DNA of 43,768 nt, taken from the NCBI GenBank assembly GCA_026387795.1, contig JAPLLA010000053.1:1-43768 (forward strand), in the 5' to 3' direction. The notes below the pieces were generated by a model. The model did no database searches. It had not been told where the DNA came from and worked only from the letters and a program-made list of their open reading frames with translations. Origin of the DNA: Candidatus Saganbacteria bacterium (GTDB lineage Bacteria; Margulisbacteria; WOR-1; JAPLLA01). Shown piece by piece: positions 16,284-24,090 of the stretch (position 1 is the first letter of the stretch; each line of letters starts with the position of its first letter). A program made the translations under genes and the position numbers.

Positions 16284-16898
16284 TTACTTAGTATCCTGAA
16301 AGTAGTCCCAGATAATTTTACCGATTAGCAGCAGAATAAAGATCCCAACAATAATATCCAGGATATGTCCATATTTACGGATCAGCATCCAGTTGCTGCC
16401 AAGCATAAAACCTATGTAAGTAAGGGCAAAACACCAGGGGATGGAACCGAGAAAAGAATAAATGGCGAATTTTGGAAAGTTCATTTCCGCCACTCCTGCA
16501 GGAAGGGAAATAAAGGTCCTGATGATCGGCAGGTTCCTTGATAGGAATACTGAAAAATCTCCCCACCTTTCAAAAAACTTTTCTGCATGGTGCACTTCTT
16601 TCTCTTTTACGAAGAAGTATTTGCCGTATTTTAATATAAAAGGCCTGCCGCCGTAATAGCCAATGGCGTAAGTAATGACTGCTCCTATAAGGTTGCCAAA
16701 AGCTCCTGCTAAGGTTACCAAGATCAGATTAAGTTTGCCGGCAGAAACAAGAAATCCTGAAAAAGGCATGATGATTTCAGAAGGGATGGGGATGCAAGCG
16801 GACTCAAAGGTCATTAGAACCGTGATGCCAATATAGCCGATTTGGGAAATAATACTGGTTACCAGCTGGACCAGTAAATCAATAATTTGTGTGACCAA
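16284..16898 (-). CDS. DedA-family (SNARE-associated/VTT) membrane protein
   Basis: Inner-membrane protein of the DedA family, members of which flip or transport undecaprenyl phosphate or other lipids. 204 aa with the family motifs: FESACIPIPSEIIMPFSGFL (residues 28-47, the E-x-P-x-P-x-E re-entrant region), AIGYYGGRP, and the arginine segment FLSRNLPIIRTFISLPAG, followed by C-terminal helices. The TTG start (16898-16896) is chosen because GAAGG lies 7 nt upstream and the reading begins at the first helix. It is 15 nt after the zinc-ribbon gene and probably cotranscribed with it. The exact lipid substrate is unknown. Confidence 0.88.
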   Translation of the reverse strand: MVTQIIDLLVQLVTSIISQIGYIGITVLMTFESACIPIPSEIIMPFSGFLVSAGKLNLILVTLAGAFGNLIGAVITYAIGYYGGRPFILKYGKYFFVKEKEVHHAEKFFERWGDFSVFLSRNLPIIRTFISLPAGVAEMNFPKFAIYSFLGSIPWCFALTYIGFMLGSNWMLIRKYGHILDIIVGIFILLLIGKIIWDYFQDTK

Positions 16899-16913
16899 AA
16901 TTTAACCTTCTTT

Positions 16914-17156
16914 TTAGTGTCCCGAACAGCTTGAACAGACTCCGCCGCTGCATTTGCCGCAAGAACCGCTCTGTTCTGTTGCCACATCATTAAAAGCAAT
17001 TCCTTCCGGCCGGATCTGTTTTATCCCTGTAAAAAGCCGGAAGACATTATCCGAGAGACAGTTTGGACAATGTAAATCCGGGATGTCTTCGTTCATCCCT
17101 TTTTCGATCTCAAAAACTGTTTCGCACTTTTTGCATTTGTAATCGTAGAATGCCAT
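16914..17156 (-). CDS. FmdB-type zinc-ribbon protein
   Basis: An 80-aa putative regulatory protein with an N-terminal CxxC...CxxC zinc ribbon (YDYKCKKCETVFEIEKGM and LHCPNCLSDNVFRLF) and a Cys/Gly/Ser-rich tail (SCGKCSGGVCSSCSGH), the FmdB/CxxC_CxxC_SSSS pattern. ATG 17156 is preferred to a start 16 codons upstream because the family begins MPxYDY/MAFYDY and because TATAAT (17168-17163) lies just 6 nt before this ATG, which would make the mRNA leaderless. It heads the leftward genes. The function of the family is not established. Confidence 0.85.
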   Translation of the reverse strand: MAFYDYKCKKCETVFEIEKGMNEDIPDLHCPNCLSDNVFRLFTGIKQIRPEGIAFNDVATEQSGSCGKCSGGVCSSCSGH

Positions 17157-17168
17157 GCCTGAATTATA
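17157..17168 (-). promoter_or_regulatory. -10 box giving a probable leaderless mRNA for the zinc-ribbon gene
   Basis: TATAAT on the minus strand at 17168-17163, with 6 nt to the ATG, places the expected transcription start at or next to the start codon. I see no clear -35 match. No ribosome site precedes this ATG. The tsaC gene has the same geometry. Confidence 0.55.
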
Positions 17169-17189
17169 ACAAAGAATTTGTACGGTTGC

Positions 17190-17217
17190 TGAAATTTTTA
17201 CCATAAAGAAGCGATAG
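17190..17217 (+). promoter_or_regulatory. Sigma-28-like promoter element, copy 1
   Basis: TGAAATTT (17190-17197), 12-nt spacer, AGCGATAG (17210-17217), 40 nt before the ATG at 17257 of the histidine-kinase-type gene. It matches the elements at 22116, 38365, 41966 and 43303 in both boxes and in exact spacing. Confidence 0.55.
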
Positions 17218-17256
17218 TAAAGATGTAAGAATCAATAAATGGTTAGGAGTGGAAAA

Positions 17257-18501
17257 ATGGGAGAAGTATCTGCTGCTAGACAACTGAAGGCAATCGCTAG
17301 GGAAGCGGACCGGCAGGCGCTGGCATATGGTCAAAAGATTCGTGCGCAGTTTGGGAAGTTGCCTGTTAAAGAACAAATTCAGGGTTTAGCGCAACTAGTC
17401 AAAGAATATAAAAAAGGGGTATACGGTGTTGAAGGGCGGCTTTTCGAATTATATAGGGAAAATTATGCGGGTAGACAAAAACCAGGGGAGCTAGACTGGC
17501 AGTCAATAATGCTTGACCTTGTGAACCATGATTTGGCGCATTTGAGGGATCATATTTCTGGTCAGCTTGCATATGGGGCAAAGAAGAGGGGGAGCGAACC
17601 AATAGATTTTAAAATACAGCAAGCAGTAGGAGAGTTAGTAAAACGTAGCGGTGAATATTTGGTTTTTGCCAATTATCCTTTACGGATTATAGCAACACTG
17701 GCAGCCCAGCAGGAGTGTTTAGCTCCTGCTTATGCGCATTTTAGCCTAGAAAAGATGTTTGAATTAATCGCTTTGAGTGGTTTTTTTCGGTCGCTTGTAG
17801 AGGGAACCTGGAATACTAATTTTCAGGTTGGAACATACAGCAAAGAAAAAGCGGCTGACCCTGCTTATGCAGGGATATTGACCCATCTTGAGCCAGGGTT
17901 GAAATTAAAAACAATTGAACCGTATGTAGTTTCCATTTTTTATAACCTGATAAAAAATGCATTCAAAATCATGCTCTGGGATCCAGATGGAGAACCTGTG
18001 CCTGGAGCAAAGGTTGTAGTTTCAGCTTTGACCCATCCAACCTATCCTTCCGTGGCAGTGGTTGAAGTGATTGATAACGGGCCAGGGTTTGATCTAAGGA
18101 CAATTTCACAGCAAGCACTTCGCATTAAGACGTCCTCACCTGGATCTGTTGGTTTATCAGCAGAGATTCAGGATGCTATAGAGCGGCTGAACGGGTCGCC
18201 TTATGCATATTCGATTGATGTTAATGAATTAATGCGTTTGGTTTTTCTCTATCGGTTAACTGCTAGTGCCGGGGGAGGGCTTGGATCGGGTTTAGGGTTG
18301 TATGGGGCAAACCAGCTTTCAACGCAGCTCCATGGAAGTTATGTGGTGGGTATGAATCACCAGAAAACAGAACCTTTTACTACTGGAGCGCGTTTTATGT
18401 TTTTCTTGCCCAAAGATCCCTATGCTTTTATGCCGGACCTTTCTCTGTTGACCAAAGATGTTCAGTATGGAGCATTGGAAACGCCAATTTTTAGGGGATA
18501 G
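17257..18501 (+). CDS. Soluble histidine-kinase-type ATPase (HATPase_c)
   Basis: A 414-aa cytoplasmic protein with a GHKL/HATPase_c domain: N-box FYNLIKNAFKIM (about residues 230-245), G1 box EVIDNGPGFD, and G2 box GSGLGLYGANQL. An upstream helix contains LVNHDLAHLRDHI (about residue 90), which looks like a dimerisation/phosphoacceptor H-box. There is no signal peptide, membrane helix or recognisable sensor domain, and no response regulator nearby, so the partner is unknown. ATG 17257 (MGEVSAARQL) has AGGAG 7 nt upstream and is preferred to ATG 17239. It is first in an operon with the two module-repeat proteins, behind promoter copy 1. A non-kinase GHKL ATPase remains possible. Confidence 0.75.
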   Translation: MGEVSAARQLKAIAREADRQALAYGQKIRAQFGKLPVKEQIQGLAQLVKEYKKGVYGVEGRLFELYRENYAGRQKPGELDWQSIMLDLVNHDLAHLRDHISGQLAYGAKKRGSEPIDFKIQQAVGELVKRSGEYLVFANYPLRIIATLAAQQECLAPAYAHFSLEKMFELIALSGFFRSLVEGTWNTNFQVGTYSKEKAADPAYAGILTHLEPGLKLKTIEPYVVSIFYNLIKNAFKIMLWDPDGEPVPGAKVVVSALTHPTYPSVAVVEVIDNGPGFDLRTISQQALRIKTSSPGSVGLSAEIQDAIERLNGSPYAYSIDVNELMRLVFLYRLTASAGGGLGSGLGLYGANQLSTQLHGSYVVGMNHQKTEPFTTGARFMFFLPKDPYAFMPDLSLLTKDVQYGALETPIFRG

Positions 18502-18542
18502 AAATTATCCGGTTTACCAATTTTCAGCAATGAGGTTTTATT

Positions 18543-19409
18543 ATGGGAACAAGAGCAGTAGGACAATTGGACATAATGCTTGCGCAGGCAAGGAGTCTTT
18601 TGCCGATGAATGCAAAAGCAAAAAAAGCAAGGGGATTGGCGTGCCTTTTGGAAATACGCCGCATAGCACCAGAAAATCCCGCTGCTTTTGCACTAGCCAA
18701 AGTTTATTTCCTGGAATTCGCTTCTATTGCAAGGCAACGTAGAGAGTGGGGGGAAGAGGCAGAAGCCCGCAGTGCTTGTGAACAAGCGCTTTCAATCCCT
18801 TTTACTAGAGCGGAGTTAGGGAGAGATATTCAAATTGATGGAGCAATAACAGCAATGGAAGAGATGTACGGTGCGCAAAGAAAAATAGCTCCTAGTGTTC
18901 CGTATACGCCGGTAGTTGCTCCTCCAGTAGCTCCAGCAAAAACTGCACATTCTTCTCAAGCTCCTTGTATGCCATCCGCAGTTTTAGCCCCTTCTGACTC
19001 TGATCAGGGTCTCAGTGAGATTGCAGTTTTTTGTAATGCTTATTTAAGTATGTTGCGCAGGGATTTTCCTTTTTTGAATGAGCCTCTCAAGGAAGGTCGT
19101 ATTAAAAGGGTTGGACATGGAGATGAAAAGCGAGTTGTTAGAGCAGCAAGACGATTGGAACAGCGGCTACAAGTTATACGGTTTTTAAGAGGTCATTCGG
19201 AGATGAAGAGTGCGGGCATAAAACACAGTAATCGTCCAATATTTAGTTTGATTACTGGTCAGGAGGAATATAGGGTGTTTGGAAAAAGAGCGGCTACTGC
19301 TTTTCTTGAAGCAAGGGTTGCCGCAGGACTTGAACACAACCCTGCAGCTTTAGAACGGATTAAAACTGCGATACGAGAAGAATATGAGGCAGCAGTAGCT
19401 AAGGAGTAA
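18543..19409 (+). CDS. Unknown protein with one copy of an RDYPFL/FSLITG module
   Basis: A 288-aa protein not recognised as a known family. Residues 1-110 are helical; 115-155 form a Pro/Ala/Ser linker; from about 160 to the end it is one module: CNAYLSMLRRDFPFLNEP, an Arg-rich helix (RAARRLEQRLQVIRFLRGH), PIFSLITGQEEYRVFG and FLEARVAAGLEHNPAALERIK. This module is close to the last part of the next protein (residues about 755-885), so the two genes are paralogous there. It follows the HATPase gene by 41 nt and precedes the next gene by 8 nt. No signal peptide or catalytic motif is visible. Confidence 0.7.
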   Translation: MGTRAVGQLDIMLAQARSLLPMNAKAKKARGLACLLEIRRIAPENPAAFALAKVYFLEFASIARQRREWGEEAEARSACEQALSIPFTRAELGRDIQIDGAITAMEEMYGAQRKIAPSVPYTPVVAPPVAPAKTAHSSQAPCMPSAVLAPSDSDQGLSEIAVFCNAYLSMLRRDFPFLNEPLKEGRIKRVGHGDEKRVVRAARRLEQRLQVIRFLRGHSEMKSAGIKHSNRPIFSLITGQEEYRVFGKRAATAFLEARVAAGLEHNPAALERIKTAIREEYEAAVAKE

Positions 19410-19417
19410 TCACGACA

Positions 19418-22081
19418 ATGTTTGAGCTTAGTAGAAGGGTTTGTTTTTATAGGGATGGAGGATCTTCTCCTTCAAAGCCTGTGGCACCAAGGAGAATTAT
19501 TGTAAGGCTTCAAGCGCCAGTGGTTCAGCCTGTGCCTGCGTCAAAACCATCTGCATTGTCTTCTGCAGCAGCAAAAGCAGCGGAAAGAGCAGATCGGAAA
19601 AGATTAACAGCAGAAACAGGCAGAATGGAAAGACTGATGGAAATGGGAAGGCACATCCTTGAAAAAAAAGATCTTACTGTAGCGGATCTTGATATGGCTT
19701 TGGGTATTTTTGCCAGGGTCTACAGAGACGATCCTTCTCATGTGGAAGCAGCCAGAGCAGTTGTGGATATCTTTTACCGTGAAACAGGATTAGCTGCGGA
19801 AGTGTTTACGGCTGACGATGTGGAAGTACCGGGTTTAACTCCTCCGCAAAAAGCATCAATAGTTACTGCTTCCAGAAGTTTATATGTGGCCAGAATTTTA
19901 TCCGAGATTCCTCCCGCACAAATGACCGAAGAAGGGATTCGCAGCGCAGCACCGGAAATCGTACCTTTTATTTTTGGCATACCAGAAAAGCCTGTTCCAG
20001 ATGGATTGGCCGCAGCACTGGAATTTATGTATTTGTGTTATCCGGAAACGCGACCCGTAGTAAAAAAGAGGGCGGGGGGGGGAGAGGAAGGAGCGGATTT
20101 GCGGTTGATTGTAAAAAGGGTTGAGATTGGAGAGGCATTATTAGAAGCAGCAAGGAAGAGTTTTGATGCGGGGCGATATGCAGAAGCAGCAGAAGGGTTT
20201 AGCCATGTTTTACCATTGGAACCTGGTAATGTAGAAGCTCTTTGCTCTTTCCATTTAAGCGCACTTAGAAGAGATTATCCTTTTTTGGTGGGTGCAGAAC
20301 CCGAAGTTACTATGCACCGTCCGGTAAGAAGGGTAGAACATTTACTCTTGGCAAAGCTGGAAGGAGTCAGGGTAAAGCCTCGAACAGCAGGAAGTAGAGA
20401 AATTGAAAGGATAGAAAGGGAAGTGGCACAAGCCAGAGAGGTTAGGTCTTTAGAAGAATTGGTTGCCAGCGGAGAGTTGTTTGCAAAACCTATTGCAGAA
20501 ATTAATCGTCCTGGCCGTTTAGAGCTTGAAATTCAAGCCCAAAAAGATGAACTACTAGTAACAGCAAGAGAGTGTTTTGAACGTGGTGAATATGCGCAGG
20601 CAGCAGAAGCATTTTACTCTGCACTGGAATTGGACCCTGTTGACGGAGAAATGTTTTTTAGGTTTCATCTAAGTGCATTACGCAGAGACTATCCTTTTTT
20701 GCTAAATCGTGAGGAGAGAAATATTGAACAGATCAGGGTTTTTCTTTTGGAAGAGAGATTTGAAAAAACATTAAAAGTAATTCCGTTTTTAAGGGAAAGG
20801 CCGGCAGTTTCTATTGATGAGATCAGGGCCGGAAAAGAAGGAGATCCTCTTTGTGCGGAAATTTTGCGTTATGTGGATCACAGGGCTTGCTCTAGGGTGG
20901 TAGGGAATTTTTATGATGCGCAGGTTGTTTCAGGTGTGGTTTTAGATTTAGAAGCTTGGGATCAGTTCAAAGTAGAGATAGAAGCAGAAGCAGCTTCTCT
21001 TGCAAATGTATTATCCCTAGAAAAATGTCATGAGAAACATGCGGTGCTGGCAGAAGCAATGGAATGTTTTGGAAGGGCTGAATATGAGCAGGCAGAGAAT
21101 GTTTTTGGCAGAGTGCTGGAGATTGACCCCAACGATATTTGGGTTCTTTGCCATCTGCTTATTTGTAGGATGGAACAGGCAAATGTGCTATTTCCCGAAA
21201 ACGGGGCCAAGAGTGTTCAAAATAAAGGGACTGCAATAGTGCGGGTTTTGAAGCATAGTATACAAGTACTGGATTTTATAAGAGCACATCCATTGTACAG
21301 TACAACAGAAATACTTGAAGCAGATAGTGTGGTTTTTAATTTAATTACAGGGGGTTCCGAACGAAGCATGTTTTCATGCATTTCTGATGCAAGGGTATGT
21401 GCGGGTGTAATTTATGATCCCACGGTGCTGGAAAGTATGAAAATGCATATCCAGGAGAGAGTTGCTAGTACCCGTAACGAGATTACAACATATGTTCTAC
21501 CTATGCCTGTTCCAAAAGAGCGTCAGGCGCGTACTTTTACTCCTGTTCCACCACTTCCGGCTGATATTAAAACCCGAAAAGATGCTTTGGTAGCAGAAGC
21601 TCAAATGGCATTTAGGGAAAAAAGATATGCAGAAGCTGTTGCTTCTTTTCACTCTGCAGCTGAACTGGATCCCAATGATATTGAAGTTTTCTGTAATGTT
21701 TATGTAAGTATTCTGCATCGGGATTATCCATTTTTGGATGTGCCCCCTAGAGAAGGGTGGGGTAAGAGAATCGGACGTGGTTATGAAATGCGATTTTTTA
21801 GGGCAGAGCGAAGATTGAGGCAGAGGCTGGAAGTAATCCGGTTTTTGGGTAGTCATGCAGGTATGAGATATGTGGATTTAAGAAAAGAGGGTGGACCAAT
21901 ATTTAGTTTAATTGTTGGTCAAGAGACTTTTCGGGTGTTTGGAAATGGAGATGCTCCTGCTTTTCTTGAAGCAATGGTAGCTGCAGGACAGCATTATGAT
22001 CCAGCAATTATTGCAGGGATAAAAGAGGATATTGTTAAAGAATATAGAGCTGCTACAGGTGAAGCTAGAGACGAAGCGTAA
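19418..22081 (+). CDS. Unknown large repeat protein: four TPR-plus-RDYPFL modules
   Basis: An 887-aa protein of unknown function. After a Pro/Ala-rich start (1-65) and a helical region, a unit recurs four times: a TPR-like helix pair (ARECFERGEYAQAAEAFYSA and relatives) followed by a module whose start is LRRDYPFL near residues 283 and 421, a degenerate copy near 585, and LHRDYPFL near 766. Fuller copies continue through an Arg-rich helix, an FNLITG or FSLIVG motif and a DPxxLExxK helix. Copy 4 is nearly the same as the module in the preceding protein; copy 1 lacks the second half. AAGGAG at 19401 overlaps the upstream stop. The architecture suggests a binding scaffold, perhaps partnered with the HATPase. 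Confidence 0.7.
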   Translation: MFELSRRVCFYRDGGSSPSKPVAPRRIIVRLQAPVVQPVPASKPSALSSAAAKAAERADRKRLTAETGRMERLMEMGRHILEKKDLTVADLDMALGIFARVYRDDPSHVEAARAVVDIFYRETGLAAEVFTADDVEVPGLTPPQKASIVTASRSLYVARILSEIPPAQMTEEGIRSAAPEIVPFIFGIPEKPVPDGLAAALEFMYLCYPETRPVVKKRAGGGEEGADLRLIVKRVEIGEALLEAARKSFDAGRYAEAAEGFSHVLPLEPGNVEALCSFHLSALRRDYPFLVGAEPEVTMHRPVRRVEHLLLAKLEGVRVKPRTAGSREIERIEREVAQAREVRSLEELVASGELFAKPIAEINRPGRLELEIQAQKDELLVTARECFERGEYAQAAEAFYSALELDPVDGEMFFRFHLSALRRDYPFLLNREERNIEQIRVFLLEERFEKTLKVIPFLRERPAVSIDEIRAGKEGDPLCAEILRYVDHRACSRVVGNFYDAQVVSGVVLDLEAWDQFKVEIEAEAASLANVLSLEKCHEKHAVLAEAMECFGRAEYEQAENVFGRVLEIDPNDIWVLCHLLICRMEQANVLFPENGAKSVQNKGTAIVRVLKHSIQVLDFIRAHPLYSTTEILEADSVVFNLITGGSERSMFSCISDARVCAGVIYDPTVLESMKMHIQERVASTRNEITTYVLPMPVPKERQARTFTPVPPLPADIKTRKDALVAEAQMAFREKRYAEAVASFHSAAELDPNDIEVFCNVYVSILHRDYPFLDVPPREGWGKRIGRGYEMRFFRAERRLRQRLEVIRFLGSHAGMRYVDLRKEGGPIFSLIVGQETFRVFGNGDAPAFLEAMVAAGQHYDPAIIAGIKEDIVKEYRAATGEARDEA

Positions 22082-22115
22082 GTTGCGCCTCTTTTTCCTC
22101 TTTCCTCTTTCTAAG

Positions 22116-22143
22116 TGGGATTTACAGCGCATTTTAACGATAG
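22116..22143 (+). promoter_or_regulatory. Sigma-28-like promoter element, copy 2
   Basis: TGGGATTT (22116-22123), 12-nt spacer, AACGATAG (22136-22143), 24 nt before the ATG at 22168. Two substitutions from copy 1 in the first box; the spacing is the same. Confidence 0.5.
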
Positions 22144-22167
22144 ATATATAGGGGGAATAATATTTCC

Positions 22168-23148
22168 ATGCAAGCAGAAAGAGTATGTTGTGCAAGGCAT
22201 CCTGAATTTGTGTATCCGCATTTTGCAAAGGCACAAGCGCCAACTAATGGGGTTTTTAAAGAAACTCCTCCGCCCGGGACCACCCATTATTACCGCGGAA
22301 TGAAGGACGAAAGGGATTTACCCTGCTTATTAAAGGAAAGGTATCAAATTGGTCCGCATGATACAGATCCTGTTGCAGCATCAGGATACAATCAGACTGT
22401 CATGGGCTTTTGGTTTAATGGGGGAGAACATGAACACGCAACGGGTCATGATGAAGATCTTTATCCTATGGCATCAGGGCTTACTCCTGAGCATTTAGAT
22501 TTTAGATCAAAAGTGGTAATGGTTAGAAGATTTGGCTTGGATCCAACTACTTCTGCATGGAGACCGCATTTAGGGACAGAATGGAATAGGGCTTTTACTG
22601 AATTAAGAGACAATCCTGCGGTTTCAACCATGTTACAAGCAGAAGATCTTTTGGGGGGATTAGGTGTATCCAAGGATGTCATCTTCCCGTTTCTTGCTCA
22701 CTTGGATCCAAAAACCGTAATTGATGATTTAAAGTTTATCCAGGCACAACTGGGTGCACTAAGATTAACCGCTTCTGAGGAAGAACTTAGTCCGGAAAAT
22801 CCCAAGTTATATTCTCCTGAACGCCCTCTATTTGAAAGGGAACAGCAGGCAAGGCGCTTTAAAGATGAAATTGCAATAACTGCTTTTCTACCAGTACCGG
22901 AAACACCCGGTACAACGGTTACTGTAAATCGTGTTAACTTAGAAAGAGTAAGGCTATTGCTCCAGGAATTGTCTTGTAAGCCAGATCAAGCTACATTATA
23001 TAGACTGTTATCAAATAATCCTTCATTAGTAGAGTTTTTTAAGTCTTATTTAGAAAAGCCAGAACCCATGTTAGCAAGACCGGGTTTCCCGCTTCCAGAT
23101 GCATATGCCTTTGCATTGCCGGTACACACTTACAAATCTAACCTCTAA
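22168..23148 (+). CDS. Orphan protein of unknown function
   Basis: A 326-aa soluble protein that I do not recognise. It has a His/Tyr/Gly-rich first third ([33 protein letters not shown]), a helical middle ([22 protein letters not shown]) and a Pro-rich end. The [10 protein letters not shown] cluster could bind metal but matches no motif I can name. There is no signal peptide or membrane segment. AGGGGGA lies about 12 nt before ATG 22168, and promoter copy 2 sits just upstream, separating it from the preceding operon. glyQ follows 38 nt later behind its own promoter. Confidence 0.65.
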   Translation: MQAERVCCARHPEFVYPHFAKAQAPTNGVFKETPPPGTTHYYRGMKDERDLPCLLKERYQIGPHDTDPVAASGYNQTVMGFWFNGGEHEHATGHDEDLYPMASGLTPEHLDFRSKVVMVRRFGLDPTTSAWRPHLGTEWNRAFTELRDNPAVSTMLQAEDLLGGLGVSKDVIFPFLAHLDPKTVIDDLKFIQAQLGALRLTASEEELSPENPKLYSPERPLFEREQQARRFKDEIAITAFLPVPETPGTTVTVNRVNLERVRLLLQELSCKPDQATLYRLLSNNPSLVEFFKSYLEKPEPMLARPGFPLPDAYAFALPVHTYKSNL

Positions 23149-23149
23149 G

Positions 23150-23179
23150 TTGCGGTCTTCCCCTTTTTTGTGTTAGTAT
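23150..23179 (+). promoter_or_regulatory. Probable glyQ housekeeping promoter, leaderless
   Basis: TTGCGG (23150-23155), 18-nt spacer, TAGTAT (23174-23179), then 7 nt to the ATG of glyQ. No Shine-Dalgarno sequence precedes the ATG, so the mRNA may begin at the start codon. Confidence 0.45.
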
Positions 23180-23186
23180 TTCCTTA

Positions 23187-24071
23187 ATGGCAAAAAAGAT
23201 CTTAACCTTCCAGGAAATTATTGCGAATCTAAATAATTTCTGGGCAAAACAAGGATGCATTATTCAGCAGCCTTATGATATGGAAAAAGGTGCAGGGACC
23301 ATGAATCCTGCAACCTTCTTCCGTGTTTTAGGCCCAGAGCCTTTTAATGTTGGCTACGTTGAACCATCCCGCAGGCCCACAGATGGCCGCTACGGTGAAA
23401 ACCCAAACCGCCTCTCCCATTATTATCAATATCAAGTGATCCTTAAGCCTTCTCCTTTGGAAGTCCAAGATATCTATCTTGATAGTTTAAGAGTGCTGGG
23501 AATAGATCCAGCTAAGCACGATGTCCGTTTTGTGGAAGACAACTGGGAATCTCCAACCTTGGGAGCAAGCGGTGTGGGCTGGGAGGTGTGGGCAGAGGGT
23601 ATGGAAATTACTCAGTTTACCTATTTCCAGCAATGCGGGGGATTGGAACTAAAACCGATCAGCGTAGAAATTACTTACGGTTTGGAACGGATCGCTATGT
23701 TTATCCAAAATGTAAAAAGTGTTTTTGATTTGCAGTGGAACGATAAAATTAAATATGGCGACGTCCACCTTCAATCAGAAAAAGAGCATTCCAAATATAA
23801 TTTTGAGCTGGCAAATGTTGAGATGCTTTTAAATCTTTTTAATCAATTCGAAAAAGAGTCTTTAGCGATTATTGAACAAAAACTTCCTTTGCCTGCATAC
23901 GATTATGTCTTGAAGTGCTCACATACTTTCAATCTCCTTGATGCTAGGGGAGCGGTTTCTGTTACAGAGAGGATGGCGTACATCTTAAGGATCCGCAAGC
24001 TGGCACAAAGGTGCGCGAAGCTTTATTTGGAGAGCAGAGAAGAGCAAGGATTTCCCTTATTAAAACGTTAA
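23187..24071 (+). CDS. glyQ: Glycyl-tRNA synthetase alpha subunit
   Basis: Catalytic subunit of the bacterial alpha2beta2 glycyl-tRNA synthetase, charging tRNA-Gly. The 294-aa product has the full-length class II core typical of Gly[31 protein letters not shown] near the N terminus, [19 protein letters not shown] (motif 2 region), [21 protein letters not shown] and [15 protein letters not shown]. It is preceded by a probable leaderless promoter and followed after 19 nt by glyS, its partner subunit. Confidence 0.97.
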   Translation: MAKKILTFQEIIANLNNFWAKQGCIIQQPYDMEKGAGTMNPATFFRVLGPEPFNVGYVEPSRRPTDGRYGENPNRLSHYYQYQVILKPSPLEVQDIYLDSLRVLGIDPAKHDVRFVEDNWESPTLGASGVGWEVWAEGMEITQFTYFQQCGGLELKPISVEITYGLERIAMFIQNVKSVFDLQWNDKIKYGDVHLQSEKEHSKYNFELANVEMLLNLFNQFEKESLAIIEQKLPLPAYDYVLKCSHTFNLLDARGAVSVTERMAYILRIRKLAQRCAKLYLESREEQGFPLLKR

Positions 24072-24090
24072 AGATGGTTAAAGAGGGTTA

